Shown here in pieces: positions 1-10,897 of a DNA stretch of 64,000 nt. The stretch's first letter is position 1. Every line of letters begins with the position of its first letter. The DNA is from Georgenia sp. TF02-10. GTDB lineage: Bacteria > Actinomycetota > Actinomycetes > Actinomycetales > Actinomycetaceae. The position numbers were made by a program, and so were the translations under genes. The stretch is taken from positions 1,798,001-1,862,000 of the forward strand of contig NZ_CP094289.1 in NCBI RefSeq assembly GCF_022759505.1. The letters run 5' to 3'. A model generated the notes under the pieces. It was not told the origin of the DNA. It did not search any database and saw nothing but the letters and a program-made list of their open reading frames with translations.

Positions 1-977
1 AGTGGTACCTCGGCCCGCTCCCGATCCGGGCCTACGCCATCGCCATCCTCGTCGGCATCCTGCTCGCCTGGTGGGTGCTGGACCGGCGCTACACCGCCAA
101 GGGCGGCCCGCCGGACACCGCGACGGACGTGGCGGTCTTCTGGATGGTCCCGTTCGGCATCGTCGGGGCCCGGATCTACCACGTCCTGACCTCCCCGGAC
201 GCCTACTTCGGGCCCGACGGCGACCCCGTCCGCATCCTGTACGTCTGGCACGGCGGGCTCGGCATCTGGGGCGCCGTCGCGGCCGGCGCGCTCGGCGCCT
301 GGCTCGGCCTGCGGCGGCGGGGCCTGCGGCTGGCGCCGTTCGCCGACGCGCTCGCCCCGGGGCTGCTGGTGGCCCAGGCCGCCGGCCGGCTGGGCAACTA
401 CTTCAACCAGGAGCTCTACGGCGCCCCGACCACCCTGCCGTGGGGCCTGCAGGTCGACGACGCCCACCGGGTCGCCGGCTACCCCGCCGGCACGCTCTTC
501 CACCCCACCTTCCTCTACGAGATGCTGTGGAACCTGGCCGCGGTGGGCGTCCTGGTCTGGGCCGAGCGGCGGTTCCGGCTCGGGCACGGCCGGGTCTTCT
601 GGCTCTACGTCATGCTCTACACGGCCGGCCGGGTGTGGATCGAGGCGCTCCGGATCGACGACGCCGAGCGGGTGCTCGGCGTCCGGCTGAACGTGTGGAC
701 CTCCATCCTCGTCTTCCTCCTCGCCCTGGTGGCCTTCCTGCTCAGCCGGCGCAGCCGCGGCCGGCCCGACCCGCTCTGGCTGCCCGGCCGGGGCCCGGCC
801 GCCCGGGACACCCCCGGAGGCGCCGACGACGGCGGGTCCGTCGCCGACGACGGCGGTGCTGACGACGGCGGTGCTGACGACGGCGGTGCTGACGACCCCG
901 CCCGGGCCGTCGCCGACGGCCCCGCCCCGGCCGTCCCCCGCCGCAGCCGGCGGGCGACCCAGCGCCCCGACCGCTGA
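1..977 (+). CDS. lgt: Prolipoprotein diacylglyceryl transferase (5' end missing)
   Basis: Membrane enzyme that moves diacylglycerol from phosphatidylglycerol to the lipobox cysteine of prolipoproteins, the first step of lipoprotein maturation. The frame is open from base 3, so the start lies upstream of the window. The Lgt signature GRLGNYFNQELYG is present (bases 388-426), as are several hydrophobic helices and the conserved aromatic segment HPTFLYEMLWNL. The C-terminal tail of about 75 residues is a hydrophilic Asp/Gly/Ala/Pro extension beyond the usual Lgt core and contains a 15-bp tandem repeat. Lipoproteins at 18226 and 54820 would be substrates. Identity is secure; only the N-terminus is lost. 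Confidence 0.95.
   Translation, partial: WYLGPLPIRAYAIAILVGILLAWWVLDRRYTAKGGPPDTATDVAVFWMVPFGIVGARIYHVLTSPDAYFGPDGDPVRILYVWHGGLGIWGAVAAGALGAWLGLRRRGLRLAPFADALAPGLLVAQAAGRLGNYFNQELYGAPTTLPWGLQVDDAHRVAGYPAGTLFHPTFLYEMLWNLAAVGVLVWAERRFRLGHGRVFWLYVMLYTAGRVWIEALRIDDAERVLGVRLNVWTSILVFLLALVAFLLSRRSRGRPDPLWLPGRGPAARDTPGGADDGGSVADDGGADDGGADDGGADDPARAVADGPAPAVPRRSRRATQRPDR
826..890 (+). repeat. 15-bp tandem repeat in the lgt tail
   Basis: Three exact copies of GACGACGGCGGTGCT (from 846, 861 and 876), preceded by one degenerate copy from 826. They encode repeated DDGGA in the hydrophilic tail of Lgt. The unit keeps the reading frame, so copy number could change without breaking the gene. Confidence 0.85.
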
Positions 978-1199
978 CCCGCCCACCCTTCCCACCTGCA
1001 CCGACGCCCCGGCCGGGGGCCGCGCCGGCCCGGCCCGCCGGAGGAGCCCCCGCCGCCCGCCGGAGGAGCAGTGTCAAGCATGTGGACATGGTTGTTCACC
1101 GGCGGGTCTGCGCCGAGTAACATCGCCCCGCACAGCGGGCCGATGCCGTCCCCCACGTTCGACAGGCGGGGCCCGCACCGGTCCCGTGGTGAGGAACCG

Positions 1200-4100
1200 A
1201 TGGACCGAGCCAGGACTACCCCGTTCAGCAGCCCCGCGCCCCGGGGCCTCTACGACGGCCAGCAGGAGCACGACGCCTGCGGCGTCGGCTTCGTCGCCAC
1301 GCTGCGCGGCACCCCCGGCCGGGACATCGTGGACGCCGCCCTCACGGTGCTGCTCAACCTCGACCACCGCGGCGCCGTCGGCGCCGAGGAGAACACCGGC
1401 GACGGCGCCGGCCTGCTCACCCAGGTCCCGGACGCCTTCCTGCGCGCCGTCGTCGACTTCCCGCTGCCGCCGGCCGGCGGCTACGCGCCCGGGCTGGTGT
1501 TCCTCCCCGGCGCGGAGGACGGACCGGCCGCCGTCGCCGACGCCGTCGCCGGCATCGAGACCATCGCCGCCGAGGAGGACCTCACCGTCCTCGGCTGGCG
1601 CGAGGTGCCCACCGACCCCTCGATGATCGGGCCCAGCGCCCGGGAGTCGATGCCCACCTTCCGCCAGCTCTTCGTCGCCGACGCCGCCGGGAAGCGCACC
1701 GGGCTGGACCTGGACCGGCGCACCTTCCGGCTCCGCAAGCGCATCGAGCGCGAGCTGGGCGTCTACCTCGCCTCGCTGTCCGCCCGGACCCTGGTCTACA
1801 AGGGCATGCTCACCACCACCCAGCTACAGCCCTTCTTCCCCGACCTCTCCGACGAGCGGCTGGCCAGCGAGATCGCCCTGGTGCACTCCCGCTTCTCCAC
1901 CAACACCTTCCCGTCCTGGCCGCTCGCCCAGCCGTTCCGGCTGCTCGCGCACAACGGGGAGATCAACACCGTGCGCGGCAACCGCGGCTGGATGGCGGCC
2001 CGGGAGGGCACCGCGTCCTCGGACGTGCTCGGCGACCTGGAGCCGCTCACCCCGATCTGCACCCCCGGCGCCTCGGACTCGGCCACCTTCGACGAGGTCC
2101 TCGAGCTCCTCCACCTCGCCGGCCGGTCCCTGCCGCACGCGATCCTGATGATGGTCCCCGAGGCCTGGCAGAACCACACCGGCATGCCGCCGGCGGTGCG
2201 CGCCTTCTACGAGTACACCTCCACCCTCATCGAGCCCTGGGACGGCCCCGCCGCGCTCACCTTCACCGACGGCACCCTGGTCGGCGCCGTGCTGGACCGC
2301 AACGGGCTGCGCCCGGGCCGGTACTGGGTCACCGACGACGGCCTGGTCGTCCTCGCCTCCGAGACCGGGGTGCTGGACCTGCCGCCGGAGAAGGTCGTCC
2401 GCAAGGGCCGGCTGCAGCCCGGGCGGATGTTCCTGGTCGACACCCAGGCCGGCCGGATCGTGCCCGACGAGGAGGTCAAGCGCTCCCTCGCCGACGCCCA
2501 CCCCTACCAGCAGTGGCTCGACGCCGGCCTGGTGCACCTGGAGGACCTGCCCGACCGGGACCACGTGGACCACTCCCGGCTCTCGGTCGTGCGCCGCCAG
2601 CAGACCTTCGGCTACACCGAGGAAGAGCTCCGGATCCTGCTCGCGCCGATGGCCGCCACCGGTGCGGAGCCGATCGGCTCGATGGGCACCGACACCCCCC
2701 TGGCCGTCCTCTCCGCCCGGCCCCGGCTGCTCTTCGACTACTTCACCCAGCTCTTCGCCCAGGTGACCAACCCGCCGCTGGACGCCATCCGGGAAGAGCT
2801 GGTCACCGCCCTGGGCGGCGCCATCGGCCCGGAGCCGAACCTGCTCGCCGACACCCCCGACCACGCCCGCAAGGTCGTCGTCCCCTTCCCCACGATGGAC
2901 AACGACCAGCTCGCCAAGATCAAGCACATCGGCCGGGCCCGCCGCGGCCACGGCTTCACCTCCACCACCATCTCCGGGCTGTACCGGGTCTCCGGCGGCG
3001 GGGCCGCCCTGCAGGAGCGGCTGGCGGAGATCTTCGCCGAGGTCGACGCCGCCATCGACGCCGGGGTGAGCTTCCTGATCCTGTCCGACCGGGAGTCCAC
3101 CGCCGAGCTCGCGCCGATCCCGTCCCTGCTGCTCACCGCGGCCGTGCACCACCACACCCTGCGCCGGCGCACCCGGACCAAGATCTCTCTGCTGGTCGAG
3201 GCGGGGGACGTCCGGGAGGTCCACCACGTCGCGCTGCTCATCGGCTACGGCGCCGCCGCGGTCAACCCGTACCTGGCGATGGAGAGCGTGGAGCACCTGG
3301 TCCGCGACGGCGTGCTGACCGGGGTCAGCCCCGAGCAGGCGGTGGCCAACCTGATCACCGCCCTGGGCAAGGGCGTGCTGAAGGTGATGTCCAAGATGGG
3401 CATCTCCACCCTCGCCTCCTACCGCGGCGCCCAGGTCTTCGAGGCCCTGGGCCTGTCCGAGGACCTGGTGGCCGAGTACTTCACCGGCACCCCCACCCCG
3501 CTCGGCGGGGTCGGGCTGGACGTCATCGCCGCCGAGGTCGCCGCCCGGCACGCCACCGCCTACCCGCCGTCGGGCATCTCGCCCAAGCACCGCACCCTGC
3601 GCACCGGCGGGGAGTACCAGTGGCGCCGCGAGGGCGAGCCGCACCTGTTCGACCCCGAGACGATCTTCCGGCTCCAGCACTCCACCCGGACCCGCCGCTA
3701 CGACGTCTTCCGGTCCTACACCCGGGGGGTGGACGAGCAGTCCCGCCGGCTGATGACCCTGCGCGGGCTGCTCCGGCTGAACGCCGCCGGCCGCACCCCG
3801 GTGCCGCTGGAGGAGGTGGAGCCGGTCAGCGCGATCGTCAAGCGGTTCTCCACCGGCGCGATGAGCTACGGCTCCATCTCCGCCGAGGCGCATGAGACCC
3901 TCGCGGTCGCGATGAACATGCTCGGCGGGAAGTCCAACACCGGCGAGGGCGGGGAGGACCCGGACCGGCTCCGCGACCCGCGCCGCCGCTCGGCGATCAA
4001 GCAGGTGGCCTCCGGCCGGTTCGGGGTCACCGCCGAGTACCTGACCAACGCCGACGACATCCAGATCAAGATGGCCCAGGGCGCCAAGCCCGGCGAGGGC

Positions 4101-5763
4101 GGCCAGCTACCGGCGCACAAGGTCTACCCGTGGATCGCCCAGACCCGGCACTCCACCCCCGGCGTCGGGCTCATCTCCCCGCCGCCGCACCACGACATCT
4201 ACTCCATCGAGGACCTCAAGCAGCTCATCCACGACCTGAAGAACGCCAACCCGGCCGCCCGGGTGCACGTGAAGCTGGTCAGCGAGATCGGGGTGGGCAC
4301 GGTCGCGGCCGGGGTGGCCAAGGCGCACGCCGACGTCGTCCTGGTCTCCGGGCACGACGGCGGCACCGGCGCCTCGCCGCTGACCTCGCTCAAGCACGCC
4401 GGCGGCCCGTGGGAGATCGGGCTGGCCGAGACCCAGCAGACCCTGGTGCTCAACGGGCTGCGGGACCGGGTGGTGGTCCAGGCCGACGGGCAGATGAAGA
4501 CCGGCCGGGACGTGGTGGTCGCCGCCCTGCTCGGCGCCGAGGAGTTCGGCTTCGCCACCGCCCCGCTGGTGGTGGAGGGCTGCGTGATGATGCGGGTCTG
4601 CCACCTGGACACCTGCCCGGTGGGCATCGCCACCCAGAACCCCGAGCTCCGGTCCCGGTTCACCGGTCGCGCCGAGCACGTGGTCACCTTCTTCGAGTTC
4701 GTCGCCGAGGAGGTCCGCGAGCACCTCGCCGCCCTCGGGCTGCGGTCCCTGGACGAGGCGGTCGGTCAGGCGGACCTGCTGGACACCACCGCGGCGGTGG
4801 AGCACTGGAAGGCCTCCGGGCTGGACCTGGAGCCGCTGCTGACCAAGGTCGACCCGGCGCCCGGCTCCGCGCTGCGGCACGTGCGCGCCCAGGACCACGG
4901 CCTGGCGGCCGCGCTGGACCACGAGCTCATCGCCCGCGCCGGCCCGGCGCTGGAGCGCGGCGAGCCGGTGCGGATCGACCTGCCGGTGCGCAACACCAAC
5001 CGCACCGTGGGCACCATGCTCGGCCACGAGGTGACCAAGCGTTACGGCGGCGCCGGCCTGCCGGACGGCACGATCGACATCACCCTGACCGGCTCCGCCG
5101 GGCAGTCCTTCGGCGCCCTGCTGCCCCGCGGGGTGACCCTGCGGCTGCACGGGGACGCCAACGACTACGTCGGCAAGTCCCTCTCCGGCGGCCGGATCGT
5201 GCTGGCCCCGCCGGCCGGGTCGGTGCTCGCCGCCGAGGAGAACGTCATCGCCGGCAACGTCATCGGCTACGGCGCCACGGCCGGGGAGATCTTCCTCCGC
5301 GGCCGGGCCGGGGAGCGGTTCGGGGTGCGCAACTCCGGGGCCACCCTGGTGGTGGAGGGGGTGGGGGACCACGCCGCGGAGTACATGACCGGCGGCACCA
5401 TGCTGGTCCTGGGCCCGACCGGCCGGAACCTCGGCGCCGGCATGTCCGGCGGCACCGCCTACGTCCTGGACCTCGACCCCGGCAAGGTCAACGGCCCGGC
5501 CCTGGCCACCGGCGAGCTGCTGCTGCGCCCGCTGGACGCCGAGGACGTCACCATCGTCACCGCGCTGCTGCGCCGGCACGCCGACCTGACCGGCTCGGCG
5601 GTGGCCGCCGCCCTGCTGGCCGACGGCGGCGGCCTGCCCCGGCTGACCAAGGTGCTCCCGCGGCAGTACGCCGCCGTCTCCGCCGCCCTGGTCCGGGCGG
5701 CCGAGGACGGCCTGGACCCCAGCTCACCGGACGTGTGGGCCTCGATCATGAAGGCGAGCACCC

Positions 5764-5771
<8 letters not shown>
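1200..5771 (+). CDS. gltB: Glutamate synthase (NADPH), large subunit
   Basis: Makes two glutamates from glutamine and 2-oxoglutarate; partner of GltD in cytosolic ammonia assimilation. The start chosen puts GAGG 5 nt upstream and gives 1523 aa, the normal length; an in-frame ATG at 1071 would add 43 unrelated residues. The class II glutamine amidotransferase nucleophile is Cys27 (HDACGVGF), exposed after removal of a propeptide. A central domain, an FMN-binding synthase domain and a C-terminal beta-helix (GXXGXXG-type repeats) follow. The 3Fe-4S motif [12 protein letters not shown] begins at Cys1128. It overlaps gltD by 8 bp, indicating a coupled two-gene operon. Confidence 0.97.
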
Positions 5772-7248
<1,477 letters not shown>

Positions 7249-7259
7249 CGGCGCCGCGG

Positions 7260-7279
7260 CCCGGGCCGGCCGGCCCGGG
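7260..7279. terminator. Perfect 20-bp palindrome after gltBD
   Basis: A 20-bp self-complementary G/C block starts 12 bp after the gltD stop codon. It can fold as a stem, but no T tract follows, so it is a hairpin-type terminator candidate only. Confidence 0.5.
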
Positions 7280-7421
7280 ACGGCACCCGGCGGCCGGGCG
7301 GGACCGGCCGCCGTCGGCGGGCCCGGCCGCACCCCGCACCGCCCTCGGGCCGGCCCCGGTAGGCCACCGCCGGCGGGTCCTCCTGGGCGGTACGGCCCGC
7401 GCCCGGCCCGGACGGCTGCCC

Positions 7422-7427
7422 TAGGCT
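7422..7427 (+). promoter_or_regulatory. -10 box of a leaderless pyk promoter
   Basis: TAGGCT ends 7 nt before the pyk ATG. No Shine-Dalgarno sequence is correctly spaced, so transcription would start at or next to the start codon. No clear -35 box is visible. Confidence 0.6.
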
Positions 7428-7434
7428 GAGGCCC

Positions 7435-8859
7435 ATGCGTAGAGCCAAGATCGTGTGCACGATTGGGCCGGCGACCGCGTCGGCCGAGAAGGTCCAGGAG
7501 CTGGTGGACGCCGGCATGGACGTCGCCCGGATCAACCGCAGCCACGGCGACGTCGCCGAGCACGAGGCGGTCTACCGCAACGTGCGCGCCGCCGCCCAGG
7601 CCTCCGGGCGCGCGGTCGCGGTGCTGGTGGACCTGCAGGGCCCAAAGATCCGGCTGGGCAACTTCACCGCCGAGAAGGTGTACCTCAAGGAGGGCGACAC
7701 CTTCACCATCACCACCGAGGACGTCCCTGGCACCGCCGAGATCGCCTCCACCACGTTCGCCGGCCTGCCCGGGGACTGCAAGCCCGGGGACCGGATCCTC
7801 ATCGACGACGGCAAGGTGGCCGTGCGGGTGCTGGAGGTCGACGGCCCGCGCGTCGTCACCCGGGTGGAGGTGCCCGGGCCGGTCTCCAACCACAAGGGGC
7901 TGAACCTGCCCGGCGTCGCCGTCTCGGTCCCGGCGCTGTCGGAGAAGGACAAGGACGACCTGCGCTGGGGCCTGCAGATCGGCGCCGACCTGATCGCCCT
8001 GTCCTTCGTCCGCTCGGCCGCCGACGTGGAGGACGTGCACGCAATCATGGAGGAGGTCGGCCGCCGGGTGCCGGTCATCGCCAAGGTGGAGAAGCCGCAG
8101 GCGGTGGAGAACCTGGTCGAGGTGGTCGAGGCGTTCGACGGGATCATGGTCGCCCGCGGCGACCTCGGCGTGGAGATGCCGCTGGAGCAGGTCCCGCTGG
8201 TCCAGAAGCGGGCCATCGAGCTCGCCCGGCGCAGCGCCAAGCCGGTCATCGTCGCCACCCAGATGCTGGAGTCGATGGTCACCAACCCCCGGCCCACCCG
8301 CGCGGAGGCCTCCGACGTCGCCAACGCGATCCTCGACGGCGCCGACGCGGTCATGCTCTCCGGGGAGACCTCGGTGGGGGAGTTCCCGATCGAGACCGTG
8401 CGGACCATGGCCCGGATCGTGGAGAACACCGAGGAGCACGGCGGCGAGCGGATCGCCCCGCTCGGCTCCGCCCCGCACACCCGCGGCGGCGTCATCACCC
8501 GGGCGGCCGCGGACATCGGGGAGATGCTCGAGGTCAAGTACCTGGTGACGTTCACCGAGTCCGGCGACTCCGCCCGGCGGATGTGCCGGCTGCGCTCGCC
8601 GATCCCGCTGCTGGCGTTCACCCCCAACACCGACACCCGGAACCGGCTGGCGCTGTCCTGGGGCGTGCAGACCCACACCGTGCCCAAGGTCAGCCACACC
8701 GACGACATGGTCAACCAGGTCGACCAGCTCCTGCAGGCCACCGGGCTGGCCGAGGAGGGCGACCGGGTCGTCATCGTCGCCGGCATGCCGCCGGGCCAGG
8801 TCGGCTCGACCAACTCCATCCGTGTGCACAAGATCGGGGAGACCTACACCCGGGCCTGA
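7435..8859 (+). CDS. pyk: Pyruvate kinase
   Basis: Last step of glycolysis: phosphoenolpyruvate plus ADP to pyruvate plus ATP, in the cytosol. The N-terminal RRAKIVCTIGPAT, the catalytic-lysine segment IAKVEKPQAV, the metal-binding VARGDLGVEMPLEQVP and the DAVMLSGETSVG motif are all present. Length 474 aa is typical of actinobacterial enzymes. The start is fixed by the conserved N-terminus and by the -10 box 7 nt upstream. It stands alone between gltBD and a tRNA gene. Confidence 0.97.
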   Translation: MRRAKIVCTIGPATASAEKVQELVDAGMDVARINRSHGDVAEHEAVYRNVRAAAQASGRAVAVLVDLQGPKIRLGNFTAEKVYLKEGDTFTITTEDVPGTAEIASTTFAGLPGDCKPGDRILIDDGKVAVRVLEVDGPRVVTRVEVPGPVSNHKGLNLPGVAVSVPALSEKDKDDLRWGLQIGADLIALSFVRSAADVEDVHAIMEEVGRRVPVIAKVEKPQAVENLVEVVEAFDGIMVARGDLGVEMPLEQVPLVQKRAIELARRSAKPVIVATQMLESMVTNPRPTRAEASDVANAILDGADAVMLSGETSVGEFPIETVRTMARIVENTEEHGGERIAPLGSAPHTRGGVITRAAADIGEMLEVKYLVTFTESGDSARRMCRLRSPIPLLAFTPNTDTRNRLALSWGVQTHTVPKVSHTDDMVNQVDQLLQATGLAEEGDRVVIVAGMPPGQVGSTNSIRVHKIGETYTRA

Positions 8860-9109
8860 CGCTGCCGCGCCTGCCCCGCCGACGGCGGTGCGTGCCCGCC
8901 GACCGCCATCGGTCGGCTTCTCGGCCGGCCGCCGGTCGGACGGGCACGCCCGCGGCCTGGCCGCCGGTCGGCCAACACCCTCGGTCCGGCCAGCACCGGC
9001 ACCGGCTGCGCCCGCACGGGCCAGCGCCGTCGGCAGTCCGGCCCAGGCCGGCCGGTACCCTGACCGGCGGATGTACCCCGGCCGGCCCACCCCGGGCCGA
9101 CCGGAGCAC

Positions 9110-9191
9110 GCTCCTGTGGTGGAACTGGCAGACACTCCGCACTCAAAATGCGGCGCCGAGAGGCATGCGGGTTCGAGTCCCGCCAGGAGCA
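9110..9191 (+). tRNA. tRNA-Leu, anticodon CAA
   Basis: Acceptor strands GCTCCTG and CAGGAGC pair across the gene. The anticodon stem CCGCA/TGCGG encloses the loop CTCAAAA, giving anticodon CAA (reads UUG). A variable arm and the T-loop GGTTCGAGTCC follow. The discriminator base is A and no CCA is encoded. The long variable arm fits a class II leucine tRNA. Confidence 0.95.
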
Positions 9192-9251
9192 CGGCCGCCC
9201 CGCGGTGCAGGTTTGCCGGCTTGGGACCTGCCGGAGCACGACCGGCCGCGT

Positions 9252-9445
9252 TGTCTCGACGACGATGACTGTCTCGACGCATCGGGTGCGGGTGTACCCA
9301 GTCATGGTCGTCGAGACAGTCATAGTGGTTGTTGCCAGCAACCGTTTTGTCGTTCTCGGTGCTGTGCGGGGGCGCCGGCGGCGGCGTCGTGCGTCGAGAC
9401 AGTCATAGTGGTTGTTGCCAGCAACCGATTTGTCGTTCTCGGTGC
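9252..9445. repeat. 54-bp direct repeat pair plus inverted partial copies
   Basis: A 54-bp unit occurs at 9309-9362 and 9392-9445 with one mismatch. Its core CGTCGAGACAGTCAT is also present inverted at 9265-9279, and a 10-base part of it at 9252-9261, so 9252-9323 can fold back on itself. Each long unit contains GGTTG...CAACC, a short internal stem. The block lies in a 411-bp gap with no convincing gene between tRNA-Leu and the ANTAR regulator. It is AT-richer than its surroundings. Confidence 0.85.
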
Positions 9446-9590
9446 AGGTGCAGGTGCAGGCGCGGGGCTGCGGCTGGAAGGCCTGCAGACAGCGGCGCGC
9501 TGCTCACCGGCAAGGGCGGCCCGGGCGACGACGGCCTGAGGTACGCGTCACGTCGGCGCCTGGCGCGGTGCCGCGCGGCGCATGCACCGT

Positions 9591-9596
9591 TACGCT
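9591..9596 (+). promoter_or_regulatory. -10 box of the ANTAR regulator gene
   Basis: TACGCT ends 6 nt before the GTG start at 9603. This spacing favours the GTG over an upstream in-frame ATG at 9582 that would lie inside the promoter. Confidence 0.6.
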
Positions 9597-9602
9597 GCTC
9601 TG

Positions 9603-10289
9603 GTGAGCACGAACGACAGCGACGCCCAGTCCACCGCCGGCACCGAGCGGACCACGCCCACGCTGGACCTGCCCGAGCGCGCGCCGGCCGCCAGCGCCCC
9701 GGCCGAGCCGTCGACGCGCCGCCGCGTCGTCGTGGCCGAGGACGAGACCCTCATCCGGCTCGACATCGTCGAGTCCCTGACCGAGGCCGGCTTCGAGGTC
9801 GTCGGCGAGGCCGCCGACGGCGAGGCCGCCGTCCGGCTCGCCACCGAGCTCGAGCCGGACGTCGTCGTGATGGACGTCAAGATGCCCGTGATGGACGGCA
9901 TCACCGCGGCCGAGCGGCTCATCGCCAACCGCACCTGCGCCGTCGTCATGCTCACCGCCTTCTCCCAGAAGGAGCTGGTCGAGCGGGCCCGCGACGTCGG
10001 CGCCATGGCCTACGTGGTCAAGCCGTTCACCCCGGCCGACCTGCTGCCCGCGGTGGAGATCGCCATCTCCCGCCACGAGGAGATCACCTCCCTGGAGTCC
10101 GAGGTCGCCTCGCTCGCCGAGCAGTTCGAGACCCGCAAGCGGGTCGACCGGGCCAAGGGCCTGCTCATGACCAAGATGGGGCTGACCGAGCCGGAGGCGT
10201 TCCGGTGGATCCAGAAGACCTCCATGGACCGGCGCCTGACCATGCGTGAGGTCGCCGACGCGGTCATCGAGCAGGTCGGCGGCAAGTAG
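9603..10289 (+). CDS. ANTAR-domain response regulator (PdtaR-like)
   Basis: Two-component response regulator that acts on RNA: an N-terminal receiver domain (from about residue 40) with phospho-acceptor Asp91 in VVVMDVKMP, and a C-terminal ANTAR domain (about residues 165-225, KRVDRAKGLLMTKMGLTEPEAF) of the kind that binds dual stem-loop anti-terminators. Position between pyk and polA matches PdtaR (Rv1626) of Mycobacterium tuberculosis, whose kinase is encoded elsewhere. The first 40 residues are a disordered Ala/Pro/Thr leader. Stop codon and flanks are duplicated downstream. Confidence 0.92.
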   Translation: MSTNDSDAQSTAGTERTTPTLDLPERAPAASAPAEPSTRRRVVVAEDETLIRLDIVESLTEAGFEVVGEAADGEAAVRLATELEPDVVVMDVKMPVMDGITAAERLIANRTCAVVMLTAFSQKELVERARDVGAMAYVVKPFTPADLLPAVEIAISRHEEITSLESEVASLAEQFETRKRVDRAKGLLMTKMGLTEPEAFRWIQKTSMDRRLTMREVADAVIEQVGGK

Positions 10290-10328
10290 CCGCCCGCGGC
10301 CGTCGGGCGGCAAGTAGCCGCCCGCGGC
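10278..10328 (+). repeat. 23-bp direct repeat across the ANTAR gene stop codon
   Basis: Two copies with period 28 bp (10278 and 10306). Each holds GGCGGC-AAGTA-GCCGCC, a small hairpin with the TAG stop in its loop region. The second copy lies wholly between the convergent ANTAR and thioesterase genes and may act as a two-way terminator. Confidence 0.8.
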
Positions 10329-10335
10329 TGCCGCG

Positions 10336-10767
10336 TCAGCCGTCCTGCCGACCGCCGTCGGCCGGCAGGTCCAGCAGCATGCAGCTGAGCCGGGCGGTGC
10401 AGACCCGGCGGTCGTCGTCGTCGACGACGGCGACCTGGTAGCTGGCGGTCCGGGCGCCGTGGTGCAGCGGCGTGGCGGTGGCCGTCACGTGACCCTCCCG
10501 TACCGACCGGTGGTGGGTGGCGTTGACCTCGGTGCCCACGGCCGTCCGGCCCGTCCCGGCGTGCAGCGTCGCGGCGATGGAGCCGACCGTCTCCGCCAGC
10601 GCCACCGACGCCCCGCCGTGCAGCAGCCCGAACGGCTGGGTGTTGCCGGCCACCGGCATGCGGGCCACCACCCGCTCCGCGGACGCCTCGAGCAGCTCGA
10701 TGCCGAGCCGGTCGGACAGGGTGCCGACCGAGGCCGCCTGCAGGCGGGCCAGGAGGTGAGCGGTCAT
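10336..10767 (-). CDS. Hotdog-fold thioesterase (PaaI family)
   Basis: A 143-aa single hotdog domain likely to hydrolyse an acyl- or aroyl-CoA thioester in the cytosol. The family core LLHGGASVALAETVGS and the strand GTEVNATHHRSVREG are visible; the HGG and the following acidic residue form the usual active site. The ATG chosen gives MTAHLLARLQ; a longer frame upstream would run through the polA promoter region. It diverges from polA with 130 bp between starts. The substrate cannot be told from sequence. Confidence 0.85.
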   Translation of the reverse strand: MTAHLLARLQAASVGTLSDRLGIELLEASAERVVARMPVAGNTQPFGLLHGGASVALAETVGSIAATLHAGTGRTAVGTEVNATHHRSVREGHVTATATPLHHGARTASYQVAVVDDDDRRVCTARLSCMLLDLPADGGRQDG

Positions 10768-10885
10768 GGGGCCAGGGTGGCACACGGCACAGAACCCCGC
10801 GGGCGTGCCGGCACGCCCGCGACGGGGCAGGGGAGCACTGGGAACGGCGCCGGGCCCGCCCCGCACCCGTGTCCCCGGCAGCACC

Positions 10886-10891
10886 TAGGGT
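10886..10891 (+). promoter_or_regulatory. -10 box of a leaderless polA promoter
   Basis: TAGGGT ends 6 nt before the polA GTG start; no Shine-Dalgarno sequence lies between. Confidence 0.6.
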
Positions 10892-10897
10892 GTCTGC

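Noticed and set aside
1092-1123. TTGTTC and TAACAT upstream of gltB as a promoter
   Set aside because: The spacing is 20 bp, too long for a confident call.
9110-9191. tRNA-Leu as an attachment site of an integrated element
   Set aside because: No integrase, no duplicated tRNA 3' end and no phage-type genes were seen nearby.
9148-9606. Small open frames in the repeat block after tRNA-Leu
   Set aside because: They run through the tRNA or the repeats, have no ribosome site and no family resemblance.
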